From assembly GCA_016946835.1 (NCBI GenBank), contig JACVTC010000012.1:1507501-1571500 (forward strand): a DNA stretch of 64,000 bases. The letters are read 5' to 3'. The position numbers and the translations under genes are program-made. This stretch comes from Neocallimastix lanati (nom. inval.). Taxonomy: Eukaryota; Neocallimastigomycota; Neocallimastigomycetes; Neocallimastigales; Neocallimastigaceae. The notes beneath the pieces are model-generated. The model did not search any database. It was given only the letters and a program-made list of their open reading frames with translations, and was not told the origin of the DNA. Of this stretch, positions 21,930 through 35,316 are shown one piece after another. The first letter of the stretch is position 1. Each line of letters opens with the position of its first letter.

Positions 21930-22951
21930 CTAATTCTTTTTTTTAGTAATTTTTGTATTCTTGCTTTGAATCTTCTTCTTTAATTTACTCATGATATCAT
22001 CATTCTTACTGACAGTAGCATTAGACTTTGATTTATTATTATTAGCTTTAGCACCTGTTTTCTTATTTCCTTTAGCATTACCACCTACTTTTCCTTTCTT
22101 ATTATTATTATTATTTTTATTATTATTTTTCTTATTATTTTGATTATTACTTAATTTTTTACTAAGTTGACGTATAGCATCATTAATCTTATTTTCATTT
22201 AATCCACCAACAGTTGGACCAGTTGTTTTAGCCTTTTTAATAATTTTAGCTTTTGGTTTTGGTTTGGCTTCAGCAGTTGAATTTTCATCCTTTTTATTAT
22301 TATTATTTTTAGCCTTAGCTTTATTATTATTAGTATTGGTATTCGAATTCTTAGCATTACCCTTTTTAGCATTCTTTGGTTGTTGTTTTCCAGTTTCCTT
22401 GTTAGCTTTTACACCTTGTTTAGCCTTTTTATCTAATTCATTTCTTATATTTTCTGGAACATTATACCATGTAGCATCAACTTTAATTTTTTTTTTTTTT
22501 TTTGTTATATTCATATATATATAATTATATAATATATAACAATGATTTTTATTAATGAATTTTTATTTTCATTTATTTATATAAAAATATATAAAAATGA
22601 AAAGAAAATTCAAATTAATTATTTTTTTTTTTTATTATTTGAAATCATTAAATACAAATTTCTTTTTTTTTTTTTTTTTTAAATTATATTTTTAAAAATA
22701 TAATAATTATAATAATAATAATAAATTAAATATATATTTATTATTATTATCAATAATTATTTACCACCAAGTTTAGCTAATTCACCGATTCTCTGCTTAT
22801 CCACATCAGATAATTTATCATATCCTCTTATTTTTTCTGGTGTAATTTCTAAAATTTTTTCTACCATCTTTATTTTTTACCATTCATTAAATTGAAATTA
22901 TAAATTATATTTAATTTATTATTTAAATAAATAGAATAAAATAGTATAAAG

Positions 22952-23011
<60 letters not shown>

Positions 23012-23792
23012 ATTTATAACAATTAATTTATGGTTATAAAATTTAATGTATTAATATATATAATTGAAATTGAATTGATATAAACCTTAAAGCAATCAAA
23101 ATGCCACCATCTTTTAATGAATTGAAAATAATAATAACAATAATAATAATAAAATATAAAAAATAGTTTTATAAAATTAATATATTAATTCATTGATAAT
23201 ATATATAAATATATGAGCATATTTTATATAAATAACAGTCTAATAAATACCTATAAGTAGCCATACTCTTTTTAACCTTTAATATATATATATACATTAA
23301 TTAAAAAAAAAAAAAAAAAAAAAAATAGTATAAAAAATTTAATATAATATGATTTATTTAAACATATCACAATATATTGAAAAATATTTATATTTCATTA
23401 TATAATAAACGAAATTTATAAAAATAACCTTTTTTGAAAAACGAGATAATTCACCGATTCTTAAACCATGACGTTTTATAACTTTATTACATTCAGTACA
23501 CTAATGAATATTAATAATATTATTATTATTTATAATAATAAAGAAATTAATTAATCAAAACTTATAAATTACAAAATACTTTTTCAAAGTTTATAAATAA
23601 TAATAATAATAATAATAAATAAATAAATAATAAATTAATAAATTTCATTGAATTTCATTGAAAAATTTAATTTTAAATATCTCCATCTGAATATTTTTTA
23701 TATTGTAATAATTTTATTATTGAACAAATGTCTTTGATAATAACTTTTGACTTTTCAGTTTGAGCATATTCAAAGCAGTAAGTAATTAACAT
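21930..23792 (-). CDS. PARP-type zinc-finger protein with a basic Asn/Lys-rich tail
   Basis: Exons 23792-23745, 23500-23429, 23276-23251, 23110-23086, 22867-22765 and 22480-21930 are in phase and give 274 aa. Residues 8-92 form one PARP-type finger: EYAQTEKSK, then C17-x2-C20 with GLRIGELSRF, R-W-W-H52-F-D-C55-F, and the C-terminal block ITPEKIRGYDKLSDVDKQ. C2HC ligands are complete. Such fingers recognise DNA breaks in PARP1 and DNA ligase 3 and occur alone in some fungal proteins. The tail (about 93-274) is basic (KKAKQGVKANKETG, NNKKGKVGGNAKG), suggesting nucleic-acid binding. Alternative: the gene ends at TAA 22759-22757 as a 92-aa protein, and 22514-21930 is a separate gene starting MNITKKKKK. 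I prefer fusion because G|GTAAAT...TTAAAG|TT joins in frame. Confidence 0.8.
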
Positions 23793-25855
23793 TTTTTGAT
23801 ATTATTATAATTATATCAAAATATAAATAACTTTTTTTTTTTTTTTGTGATAAAAATATTTAAAATAAATATATATATATATTATAAATATATATCTTTT
23901 AATTTTTCTGTTATATATAATATAAAAAAATTCAAATTTTAAAGAAAATTAAAAAAAAAAAAAAAAATTAAAATTTTTTTGATTGATTTTTACCAATCAT
24001 CATTTATTAAAAAAAATTTTTTTAATATAATAAATTTTATTTTTTTTTATTTTAAACTGAGATTAACAAGAGGGGAGAGTTCAATAGAGCCATACCATAT
24101 TATTACAATATAACAATAAAAACATATATATGAAAGTAAAAAAAATAAAAAAATATAGATTTTATTATAAATTAAATATAAAAGAAATATAATAAAAAAA
24201 ATTTTTTTTAAAAAAATTATGTATATAATGAAAATTTGAATTTATTATTTCGAACATCTCTTCGTTTTATTTTAAATATTTAAAATTAATAATTCAATAT
24301 AGTATATAATATATATATATATATATATGAAATTTAATGAAAATAAAATTCAATTTTGAAATTTCGATTATTTTTTTTTCTTTATAAAACCATTAATTAA
24401 TTTTTAAAAATTTTTGAAATCTTAATATGCATACATAGTAAATTATAAGAATAGTAATAAAAAATAAAACTTATTGTATATATATATATATATATTTATA
24501 TTACGTAATAATCCTCTATAAAAATTCTTCTATTTTCCTAAAATATCTCTCGGTCTCAAAAACCAAGTAATTTTTGTTTATGCTATATTTTATCTTCATT
24601 CACACTTTCAGGACTGTATTTAATTTATATTAGTATATATATATATAAGTGTATGCTTAATATATAAAGATTTTATTTGTTAATAATATATAAAAAAATA
24701 GCATTTATGAATTAAGTATTCGCAAGATATACAGTATCTATAATTTATATGTATATTTTAAAAATATATATATATATATTTCAAAAAAAAATTTTTCGAA
24801 ATTTTAAATAAAAAAAACATATATATATTAATTATATTGAACATACCATTGAGTTCATTATAAATATAATCCTATTTTACTCTGGTAACTATATAATATA
24901 AACAAAAATATATCTAAATTTTGAATAAGCTTATATAAATTTTCATAATATTATATATTGTTGAATTATATTTGTGTTAATTGTATCTTTTTAAAGAAAA
25001 GAGAAATATACATAATAAGGAAATAAGTTTACATAAAAATTACTTTCAGATATTTTTTTTTCATTGTGATAATATTTATAATATTATTAAATATTATACG
25101 TTGAAAATTAAATAAAATTCCAAATTCTTTTGTTTATTATGTTTTGTTTTTCTATTCATATAAAAAAAAAAAAAAAAAATGCAAATTCTTTTGTTTGCAT
25201 TGTATTATTTTTCTATTAAAAATTAAAATCTATATTTATAAATATTATTTTAATATTACATGTTTAATTAGTATATTATATATTTTTTATATTGAACTTT
25301 TTAATACTTTTTAATTCAAATAGAAGTTAAATTTAAAATTAGTTTAAATATATTAAATTATTTATTAATATATTTTTTATATCATAAGTAAGATACAAGA
25401 AATAACGTAATTTATATAATATTTATCAATTATTTTTTTTTAAAAAAAAATAAATTATACATAATATTAAATATATTATTTATATATAAAATTTATTTAT
25501 AACTGTAAAAAATTAAATCAACATTCTTAAAAAATTTCATTTTTATATATATATATTATTTTTATATAAAAAATTTTTAAAAAAAAAATATAAAAAATTT
25601 TTAAAAATATTAATACAAATATATATATATATATATATAACATTAAGATTATATTTAATATTTATATTTATATTTATATTTATATTTATATTTATTTACT
25701 TATTTTTTCATACATATTTTTAATAATTAATAATTACTTTAATTTCAATAATCTAACCCGTTATTAATCAAAAGTGAAAGGGTTAGTATTTAATTTTTTC
25801 TCATAATAAAAATTGATTTTGTATTACTATTTGAAACATGTAGAGTACAAAAATA
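23793..25855. other. Intergenic, no gene seen
   Basis: AT-rich throughout. A more complex patch at 24060-24110 (minus strand CTCTATTGAACTCTCCCCTC) lies about 270-320 bp upstream of the PARP-finger start and could be promoter or leader. Another lies at 24510-24615. Short tandem TATTTA repeats at 25655-25695. Confidence 0.45.
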
Positions 25856-25916
25856 TTATATAAATTTATTAAAGGATTTATTTTTAAAATAAGCTTTAGG
25901 ATATTCAATTTTCTTT

Positions 25917-26213
25917 TTAATAACGGCATATAATATAAACTTTTATTATTTTTTGTTAAATTTATTTAAAAAAAGATTAGGAAGTCATTATTAGGAATAC
26001 GTATAAGATAATATTAACTATACAATTGTTAATATATTAGATTTTTTAATTAAGACTTACACGCATGAATAATTCCACCAATATATATTCCTAATATTGT
26101 TAATAAAACATTAATAGCAAGATCTTTACCACATCCTCTATAATTAAATAATTTAATAATAATAATTAATTAATTATTATTTATTATATATATAAAATCT
26201 ACTTAAATTAACC

Positions 26214-26245
<32 letters not shown>

Positions 26246-26353
26246 TATATCATATAATATGAATTATTATTATTACCTCTCAAGAAATACTCCTAATGGA
26301 GGAAAAATTAAAGCAAAAATGACCTTAAAAATATCACTGACAGTTAAAGGCAT
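25917..26353 (-). CDS. PMP3: Pmp3/UPF0057-type plasma-membrane proteolipid
   Basis: Three exons, 26353-26277, 26137-26061 and 25939-25917, in phase, giving 58 aa. It starts MPLTVSDIFKVIFALIFPPL and continues GVFLERGCGKDLAINVLLT to an ending GIIHAFYIICRY. This is the whole Pmp3 plan: two membrane segments (about 7-25 and 33-55) joined by the short loop with RGCGKD. In yeast Pmp3 affects plasma-membrane potential and cation tolerance. The first donor is AG|GTAATA and the second T|GTAAGT. Reading through the second donor would end the protein at HACKS; splicing restores the usual family C-terminus. Confidence 0.93.
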
Positions 26354-27284
26354 TATTAAAGAAAGGTAATCAATAAATTGGGATATAGTATATTTAAAAT
26401 AGTAAATGTAGTAAATGTATTAAATATAAATATATATATTTTTATATATTTTTATAAAATATTATTTCATTTATTTTCTAATTTTATTTAAAAAAAATGT
26501 CGTTATTTATATAAAATTGGTTTTAGACTATTTTTATAAATATAACAAGTATTTTATTGTAAATATTATAATAAATAAAAACAGAAAAAATAAGCTTTTA
26601 AAAATAATTAAACTAAATGAATAATTCAATTAAATAAATGTTTAACAAATGTGCTAATAAATATTTTATAATTATTAATTATAAAAATTAATAATAAATC
26701 ATAGAAATTTTATTATTCATTAATATTGAAAAAGTTAATGGTATGACTATTTCTTACTAAATTAAACTCTTATAAGAAATAATTAAATAATAAGAAAATA
26801 TTGATTTAAAATTGTATTGATACTTTAGTATTAATAAATTTTAATAAACTAAAAAACATACAAATAAGGTAGCAATAATAAAAAAAAAAAGAGCTTAATA
26901 TGTGTTTTTTTTTTATTTAACTATAAATTTAAACTTTTCTTCTTTTTTATGAATAATGATGCTATATATAATAAAACTGAAATAAAAATTAATAATTCGT
27001 AATATTAATTATAATATAATAATGCTAATAATGATGATAATAGTTAATTAAAAATAAATAAATATTGTTATTAATAGGATCAATTAAACATTAATACAAA
27101 TAAACATTAATAATAACATCATTATTCGTGTTAAAAAATAAAAGTAAAATGACTTTAAAAGAAATATTCTAAATTACATTAAAATTGAATTTTTTTTTTT
27201 TTTTTAATTCTAATATTGAAGTTTATACCTAATAAATACTAGCACGTAAATAAAATTTTATATGTTTTTATATTTGATTTTTCT

Positions 27285-27331
<47 letters not shown>

Positions 27332-27590
27332 CATTTTATATTTTTTTATTTATTTTTTATTTAAGCTTTGATAACAGGAATAACATTTTAATTTGTTAAT
27401 AGTGTTAAAAGTCGACTCAAAACTTGATTACTTTAAAAAAGTAAAAAAAAAAAAAATTATGAAATTTATTAAATGAACTGATAGAAATGATAAATTATAT
27501 AATTGTATGATAAGAAAAAAGAAAATAATAAATAATAATAATATATAATGAAAAATTAATTTTAATTATTCCATTAAATATATTATTCTT
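26354..27590. other. Intergenic, no gene seen
   Basis: AT-rich, with a poly(T) run at about 27290-27330 and nothing coding-like. Confidence 0.5.
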
Positions 27591-27594
27591 AAAA

Positions 27595-27825
27595 ATTTCT
27601 GGACTCACTTTAAAGGGAAGTTAGGAACTGGAGAAGCACTCCGAGAAAAAGTATACAAGAAAATTATAAGCAATAATATTCATGCCAGAACGACATTGCT
27701 GAATACTCAGTATGGTCTTCCATCTGGGACGATATCGTCTTTGCGAAAGCATACAAAAGCGTTGTGACTACCTTAAAGAGGGGGATGAAATTTAAGGGCA
27801 GCACCTATCGAAAGAAAAAAAACAA
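27595..27825. pseudogene. Coding-like GC island, orientation uncertain
   Basis: About 220 bp of much higher G+C. On the plus strand one frame reads TGEALREKVYKKIISNNIHA and, after a frame change near 27690, another reads EYSVWSSIWDDIVFAKAYKS continuing to TLKRGMKFKGSTYRKKK. On the minus strand an acceptor-like GATAG precedes VVTTLLYAFAKTISSQMEDH. It is probably a relic of a gene or transposon; the family is unrecognised. Confidence 0.4.
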
Positions 27826-28200
27826 AAAAAAATTAAAAATTACTAATTAATATATATATTAATGAAAAATTGTCCCTTTTTTCATAATAAAACAAAATAG
27901 AAATAATAAAATTTATAATAAAAAAAAAAAAAAAAAAAAAAAAGGAAATATATATATATATATAAATAAATATATAAATAATAATAATAATAATAATAAA
28001 AATAATAATAATAAAAATAATAATAATAAAAATAATAATAATAAAAATAATAAAAGAATATTAATAAATAATGAATGAATGTATATGTATTTAAAAGGAT
28101 TTTAATTGCTTAAAGGCATTGATGATTATTATATTTTTAACAATTATTAAATAAATAAATAAAATAAAATAAAAATTAAAAAATAAAATAAAATAAAATA

Positions 28201-29340
28201 AAATAATAGTAGAAATATTATTATGAAGTACAGATTGGATAAAATAAAATAAAATAATAGTAAAAATATTATTATTAAGTACAGATAAAATAATAGTAAA
28301 AATATTATTATGAAGTACAAATTGAATAAAATAAAATAAAATAAAATAAAATAAAATAAAATAAAATAAAATAAAATAAAATAAAATAAAATAAAATAAA
28401 TAGTAGAATATGAATATAAAGTACAGATTGAATAAAATAAAATAAAATAAAATAAAATAAAATAGATAGTAGAATATGAATATAAAGTACAGATTGAATA
28501 AAATAAAATAAAATAAAATTAGATAGTAGAATATGAATATAAAGTATAGATTGAATAAAATAAAATAAAATAAAATAAATAGTAGAATATGAATATAAAG
28601 TACAGATTGAATAAAATAAAATAAAATAAAATAAATAGTAGAATATGAATATAAAGTACAGATTGAATAAAATAAAATAAAATAAAATAAATAGTAGAAT
28701 ATGAATATAAAGTACAGATTGAATAAAATAAAATAAAATAAAATAAATAGTAGAATATGAATATAAAGTACAGATTGAATAAAATAAAATAAAATAAAAT
28801 AAATAGTAGAATATGAATATAAAGTACAGATTGAATAAAATAAAATAAAATAAAATAAATAGTAGAATATGAATATAAAGTACAGATTGAATAAAATAAA
28901 ATAAAATAAAATAAATAGTAGAATATGAATATAAAGTACAGATTGAATAAAATAAAATAAAATAAATAGTAGAATATGAATATAAAGTACAGATTGAATA
29001 AAATAAAATAAAATAAATAGTAGAATATGAATATAAAGTACAGATTGAATAAAATAAAATAAAATAAATAGTAGAATATGAATATAAAGTACAGATTGAA
29101 TAAAATAAAATAAAATAAAATAAATAGTAGAATATGAATATAAAGTACAGATTGAATAAAATAAAATAAAATAAAATAAATAGTAGAATATGAATATAAA
29201 GTACAGATTGAATAAAATAAAATAAAATAAAATAAATAGTAGAATATGAATATAAAGTACAGATTGAATAAAATAAAATAAAATAAAATAAATAGTAGAA
29301 TATGAATATAAAGTACAGATTGAATAAAATAAAATAAAAT

Positions 29341-29345
<5 letters not shown>
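28201..29345 (+). repeat. 56-bp satellite array, about 20 units
   Basis: The unit is TAGTAGAATATGAATATAAA, GTACAGATTG, then (AATAAA/ATAAA)n. The GTAC core recurs every 56 bp between 28600 and 28936 and between 29145 and 29313, and every 51 bp (one pentamer fewer) between 28936 and 29089. Diverged units at 28205-28320 (TAATAGTAAAAATATTATTA) start the array. It lies in an intergenic region; the long minus-strand ORF across it is an artefact. Confidence 0.97.
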
Positions 29346-29700
<355 letters not shown>

Positions 29701-30500
29701 AAAACAAAAAAACAAAAACTAATGTATTTTATATTTTATATTTTTTATTATTTTATATTTAATATATAAATTATATAGTTATCATTTTATAATTGTAATT
29801 ATAAATATAATTATATTAAAAATCTAGTTTCTTTTTTTTTTTTTTTTTTTTTTTTAATTCAAAGTTTCAATTTATTTTTTTATAAACCCAATTATTAAGA
29901 AATAAAAAATTAAAATATACCTATTATTTTTAAAAAATTTTATCATTGAATGGCAGTGATATTTGTTCTGTTGAGGGATACTTATTATTCCAATTAAAAA
30001 AATAATCATAATTATTTTTAACATCAATTAAATAATTGTCTTAAAAGTATACAAAACGACTTTATTTTTATGTTATTCTTCTAATATTGTCTGAATTTTA
30101 AATTATAAATTTAAAAACATTTAAAATAGATAAATAATTATTTCAAATAATTTTCTAATTTTAGTGTTTTGAAAATGCTTAACAATTAATTTTAAGAATT
30201 TAGTGTTTTAATAATTAGTGAATAATATTAATTTTGTTAAAAATAATGGATTAATTAGATTAAATATTAGGGGAATATTAATTAGATTAGTTTAATTTAT
30301 TTAGTTTGGTTTGGTTTATTTTAGAATATTTTAATTTAGTTTAGATTATTTTAGATTAAGATCAAATTAGTTTAAACTTAGAATAATATATTATGATTTA
30401 TTAGTTCATTTAAACTTTAGAATTATAGAGTAGCATTTAAAGTTTTCTTTAGTTATTAGAACATACTATTTTATTAATAAAATCTTCAATTCTTTTATTA
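29701..30500. other. Intergenic, no gene seen
   Basis: AT-rich. A stretch of short TTTAGTTTGG/TTTAGATTA repeats lies at 30285-30420. Confidence 0.5.
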
Positions 30501-30519
30501 ATTTTAGGATTCGTTCCAG

Positions 30520-30865
30520 ATATAATGAAAGTGTAGAGAGAATATAATAGATAATATAAAAAAGATATAAAAGAAGATATAAGAGAGAAAAAAAATTAAA
30601 GATATTAAAGATAGTATAAAAGAAAATATACAGGAAGAAATGAACAAAAATTAATCACAAAGCTAAATGAAAATATAAAAGTAGATATAAAAGAGGAAAT
30701 AGTTGATAAACTACTAGAAAATTCAGAAGGAAATGTAAATAAAATTATGCATGAAAATATGAATGAAAGTATGAAAAATGAAATAAGTAAAAATAAAAAA
30801 GAAAATATGAAAGAAGATATAGAAGAGAATATAAAAGAAAATATAAAAGCGAATAAAATTTAGTA
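30520..30865 (+). pseudogene. Decayed Lys/Glu-rich repeat protein fragment
   Basis: The sequence reads as repeated KENIKEDI-type heptads in shifting frames. The longest open piece ends EDIEENIKENIKANKI and TAG at about 30862. Upstream units (DIKEDIREK, DSIKENIQEEM) lie in other frames, so frameshifts separate them. Coiled-coil-like, family unknown. Confidence 0.4.
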
Positions 30866-31526
30866 ATTTAGATGATATATATCCCTTAAAAATGAATATT
30901 CATAAGTAAAATAACCCGAGCATACAATTTATTTGTAATAATTTAATAATAAAATTAATTATAACTAAATTATTACTCATTAAGTATTAGTCCTATCACT
31001 AATATTAAAGGTTAAGAAAAGAATCCTATTTATCTGTGGTTTTTTCTAGTAGTAATTGGGAAAAACCTTAATTAACCTATTATCCTTTTTAATTTAACGA
31101 TCTAAAATATAAGGATAAAATAATAAAAAATACTTCTATCACAAAAAAATAAAACTCATCTATGTAGTTCCATTTCCTTAACTTTTCATAAAAATATAAA
31201 ATAATACATTTAAAGATGGAAGAAAATAAGATTAATAAAATGTAGAATACATAATTAAAGTACAGAATAATGTTTTTATTAATAATTCAAATAAAAAACG
31301 AAAACTAATAAATATAATAATAAAATGAATCCATAAATAACTTTTAATTTTTAAATGTATAAAAGCTATTTAACTAAATAAATTTTTAATATTAAAATAA
31401 ATAAATGGTTAATATATAATTAAATAAATTATTAATTACATATAAGTGCATAAATATAATATTAATTAAATAAAAGTCCTATTAATTATAACTTGACAAA
31501 GAGACTATAATTATTTAGCAAAAAAG
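30866..31526. other. Intergenic, no gene seen
   Basis: AT-rich. A more complex patch at 30985-31075 includes GGTTTTTTC...GGGAAAAACC, a possible small hairpin. Confidence 0.4.
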
Positions 31527-31619
31527 TTAGAAATTCTTACAGTATATATTATATATTTTTATTCATATATTAGAATTGTTTTGATAAAACTAAATAGTAT
31601 GTACTGTAAGAATTTCTAA
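31527..31619. mobile_element. 93-bp element with perfect 18-bp terminal inverted repeats
   Basis: TTAGAAATTCTTACAGTA at 31527-31544 is the exact reverse complement of 31602-31619. Short, non-coding and symmetrical, it fits a MITE or a structured RNA hairpin. Confidence 0.7.
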
Positions 31620-32699
31620 TAAATGAATTTGGTGATATAAGATACAAATATTCAAACTTTAATTAATATAAAATAGTTTTAATATTAACATAAATTAATG
31701 TCATAAATTTAAATCTAATGATTTTGCAATATTCTTAATATGTGGCTTGAATTATATTTATTAATTATATTTATAATCTATAAATAATTTTATAACATAA
31801 ATCAATGTTTTAATTATATTCTTATTATTTTATATTTATATAGTTTTTATTTTATATTTATATGGTTATCAACAATTTCCATATAAATAACAATTATTAA
31901 TATTATTTTATATTTATATAGTTAATAATTATTTCCTTAAATAATAATTATTAATATTTATAATACTTAAACATAAAAGTTCATTAAATAGTTTATTTTA
32001 ACCACAAGAACAACTAATTAAATAGTTAATTATAACTAAATAACATAAAAATAAAACGTTTTCTCTGAATTAAGAGAAGTGTATGTGTGAAAGTTGTTAG
32101 ATTTTTTAAATGTGTAGAAAAGTATAATTATTTTCACTTGAATAAATATATGTAATCTTAATAATAAAATTAAATAAATAAATAAATAAATAAATAATAC
32201 TTTTATAAATTTAAATAAAATTAAATCCCCAACAATAAACTTCTTCAAACCAGAAGTTATAATATCATTGGTTTATATATTGGTATTTTAGTAAAGTTTC
32301 ATGAACATCAACTTTTAATTATTTATGTTTTATATGTTTTATATACAAAACATTTTAAGTATATATATAATATATAATATATAATATATGATATATATTA
32401 TATAAAATATAAAATATAAAATATAAAATATAAAATATAAAATATATTTTTAGTTTTTTTATTAATAATCTTAAACATTTTTTAACTTTTCTTTACAAAT
32501 CTTATGTTCAAATTGTATAAATTAATGAAATTTAAATTATTTGTTACGTAAAAAATCTAATAATTATAATTATAATTCTATAAAAATAAAAATAAAAAAT
32601 TTTAATAATTTAATAATTTTAATTATTATTTTATTTTATTTTATTTTTTATTTTAAATTCATCATTCTTATAATTATTAAAATTATAATTATAATTATC

Positions 32700-32890
32700 C
32701 TTTTATATATTTTATTTTATTTTATTTTATTCTATTTTATTTTATTCTATTTTATTTTATTCTATTCTATTTTATTTTATTCAATTTGTACTTATATTAT
32801 ATTCTAATATTTATTTTATTTTATTTTATTTTATTAAATCTATATATTCATATTCTACTATTTATTTTATTTTATTTTATTTTATTTTAT
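32700..32890 (-). repeat. Satellite-family copies, reverse orientation
   Basis: (TTTTA/TTCTA)n followed by TTCAATTTGTACTTATATTA and TATTCATATTCTACTATTTA is the reverse complement of the 28.2-29.3-kb satellite unit, in about two diverged copies. Confidence 0.85.
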
Positions 32891-33689
32891 TTATTAATTT
32901 TTTTTCTATTAATAAAGTTTTAATTTATTGTTTATTTTATGCGGCCATTTTTATATTAAATTTTAATTATTAAAAATTTAATTAAAATTTAATTAAAATT
33001 TAATTATTTATAATTCATTTTTATAGAAATGATTTTAACTTATTTAGTATATTTTTGTGCTCATGGTACAAAATCTGCTTAAAAAGGAAATTGAACATCA
33101 ATTTAATTTAATTTAATTTAATTTAATAAATCATCACTAAAAAAGTAAAATTAATTTAAAAATATTAAAAAAACCACTTAAAAAAAGTGATGAAATTAAC
33201 ACAAAATTCGATCAGCAATAAAAAAAAAAAATTTTAATTAAACATTAAAACAAAACTAAATAAATTTAAAGTTATTATTAAAAAAAAAAAAGTTTTTTCA
33301 TTTTTATATATATAAAAATGTTTTTTAACTCTCAATATGAATAGTTGGTTGAATTCTGAGGTTTAAGAAAAAAGAAAGTTCACTAAGAAAAATTTTAAGA
33401 TTTTTATCTTATTAATATTAAGTAATATTTAAAATCATTAACAATAAGAATATTTATATTTATTCATTATAAAAGTATGATTCTATTCTATTCTATTCTA
33501 TTCTATATTTATTGTATTAAATTTTGAGACTATATTTACAAGTTTATTTTATAATTAATTTCTTTTCTTTAGTTATTTAGGTAATAGTACAAAAAAAAAA
33601 TAATCAGTAAGTTTAACTAAAAATAGAAATTATATGAAAAAGTTTTGTATATAAAAATAAATATATAGAATTAATATGAAAATAAATAT
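32891..33689. other. Intergenic, no gene seen
   Basis: AT-rich, with short TTTAA repeats near 33105 and TTCTA repeats at 33480-33505. Confidence 0.5.
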
Positions 33690-33955
33690 ATTAATAAATA
33701 ATAAATAATAAATAATAAATAATAAATAATAAATAATAAATAATAAATAATAAATAATAAATAATAAATAATAAATAATAAATAATAAATAATAAATAAT
33801 TAATAATTGAATAATTAATAATTGAATAATAAATAATAAATAATAAATAATAAATAATAAATAATTAATAATTGAATAATAAATAATTGAATAATAAATA
33901 ATAAATAATAAATAATAAACAATAATAAATAAATAATAAATAATGAAATAATACT
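33690..33955 (+). repeat. (AATAAAT)n heptamer array, left arm
   Basis: About 35 heptamer units, with variants AATTAATAATTGAATAAT in the middle. Confidence 0.95.
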
Positions 33956-34045
33956 TTTTATTGTATTGTTTGTATTAATACCTAAATGAACCGTAAAAAT
34001 TATATAATGATTGATGCTTAATAATTAATCAATTAATAATAACTG

Positions 34046-34280
34046 TTTTTATTATTTATTATATATTATTTATTATTTATTATATATTATTATTTATTAT
34101 TTATTATTTATTATTTATTATTTATTATTTATTATTTATTATTTATTATTTATTATTTATTATTTATTATTTATTATTTATTATTTATTATTTATTATTT
34201 ATTATTTAATTATTTAATTATTTAATTATTTACTTTTTACTATTTATTATTCAATTATTTAATTATTTAATTATTCAATT
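34046..34280 (-). repeat. (ATTTATT)n heptamer array, right arm
   Basis: The same heptamer in opposite orientation with the matching variants (TTCAATTATTTAATTATT), so 33690-34280 is a large inverted repeat around a spacer of about 90 bp. Confidence 0.9.
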
Positions 34281-35157
34281 TTAATTTTATTTATTAGTAT
34301 TTTTAATTTCATTTTATTTATTAATGCTTTAATGGAATATATATTAATGTAATATATATAAAACTTAATGTATAATATAGGTATAATATATATGTATAAT
34401 ATATATTATATATTATACATATATCATATAATATTTATAATATATAATATTATATGTATATTATATTAATAATATTATTTTATTTTATTTATATTATTAA
34501 TTTTTTTTTTTTATTCTTTTAAATTCTTATAAAAACAATTCAAAATCTTAATTTATGTTTAAACGAATATTTTCAGGTTTTAGAAGAAGTCTCTCTTTTT
34601 TTTTTTTTAAATACATTTTCTTTTGTTTTTCATTTGTATATTAAAGAAAATAATTATATTTAATTTGGACTTTAAATATTTATTATATATATATATATAT
34701 ACTTTTTTTTCTCTTTTTTATTTAGAAATTTTTATATAAGTATAAAAAAAAATTATATAATGTTTAATTGTATAATTAAACTTAAAACAATATATTTAAA
34801 TTAGTAGATTTATTAAAACATATTGAAAATTGATACTACAAGTCTTTCAAATATTTTCAATTAAAAAAATAAATTATAGAAATTTAATTATAATAAATTT
34901 AATTTAAAAAAGTAAAATATATATATATATATTTATAAAAATCACTAAAATGAAAGTAGAGAAAAAAGGTAAATATTAATTTAAATTTCAATTACATTTA
35001 AATTTCAAAAGGAATTTTATAAGCATTTATTTTGAGCTTGAAACAAATAAATTCAATATGTAGTTTTTATTATTAAAATTTTAAAATTTATAAATAATTT
35101 TAATCATAATTCACATATATTTTATAATTATTAATGATAAATGAATTAATATACAAA
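34281..35157. other. Upstream region of the PSI-like surface-protein gene
   Basis: (TA)-rich palindrome at 34375-34435. An ORF at 34555-34635 encodes MFKRIFSGFRRSLSFFFFKY then IFFCFSF and meets a GTATAT donor; it looks like a signal peptide and could be exon 1 of the downstream gene, but its phase does not match the next exon directly. An alternative start is ATG at 34950 (MKVEKK|GTAAAT), which matches in phase but lacks a signal. Confidence 0.4.
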
Positions 35158-35313
35158 ATATAATTTTATAATTTCAATATAGTAATATTAATAATATAAT
35201 TTTATAATTTCAATATAATAATAATAATAATAATAATATAATTTTATAATTTCAATATGATAATAATAATAATAATATAATTTTATAATTTCAATATAAT
35301 AATAATAATAATA
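35158..35313. repeat. Roughly 40-54-bp tandem repeat, four copies
   Basis: ATATAATTTTATAATTTCAA followed by TAT and a variable (AAT)n run, repeated four times immediately before the acceptor of the next exon. Confidence 0.85.
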
Positions 35314-35316
35314 AAG

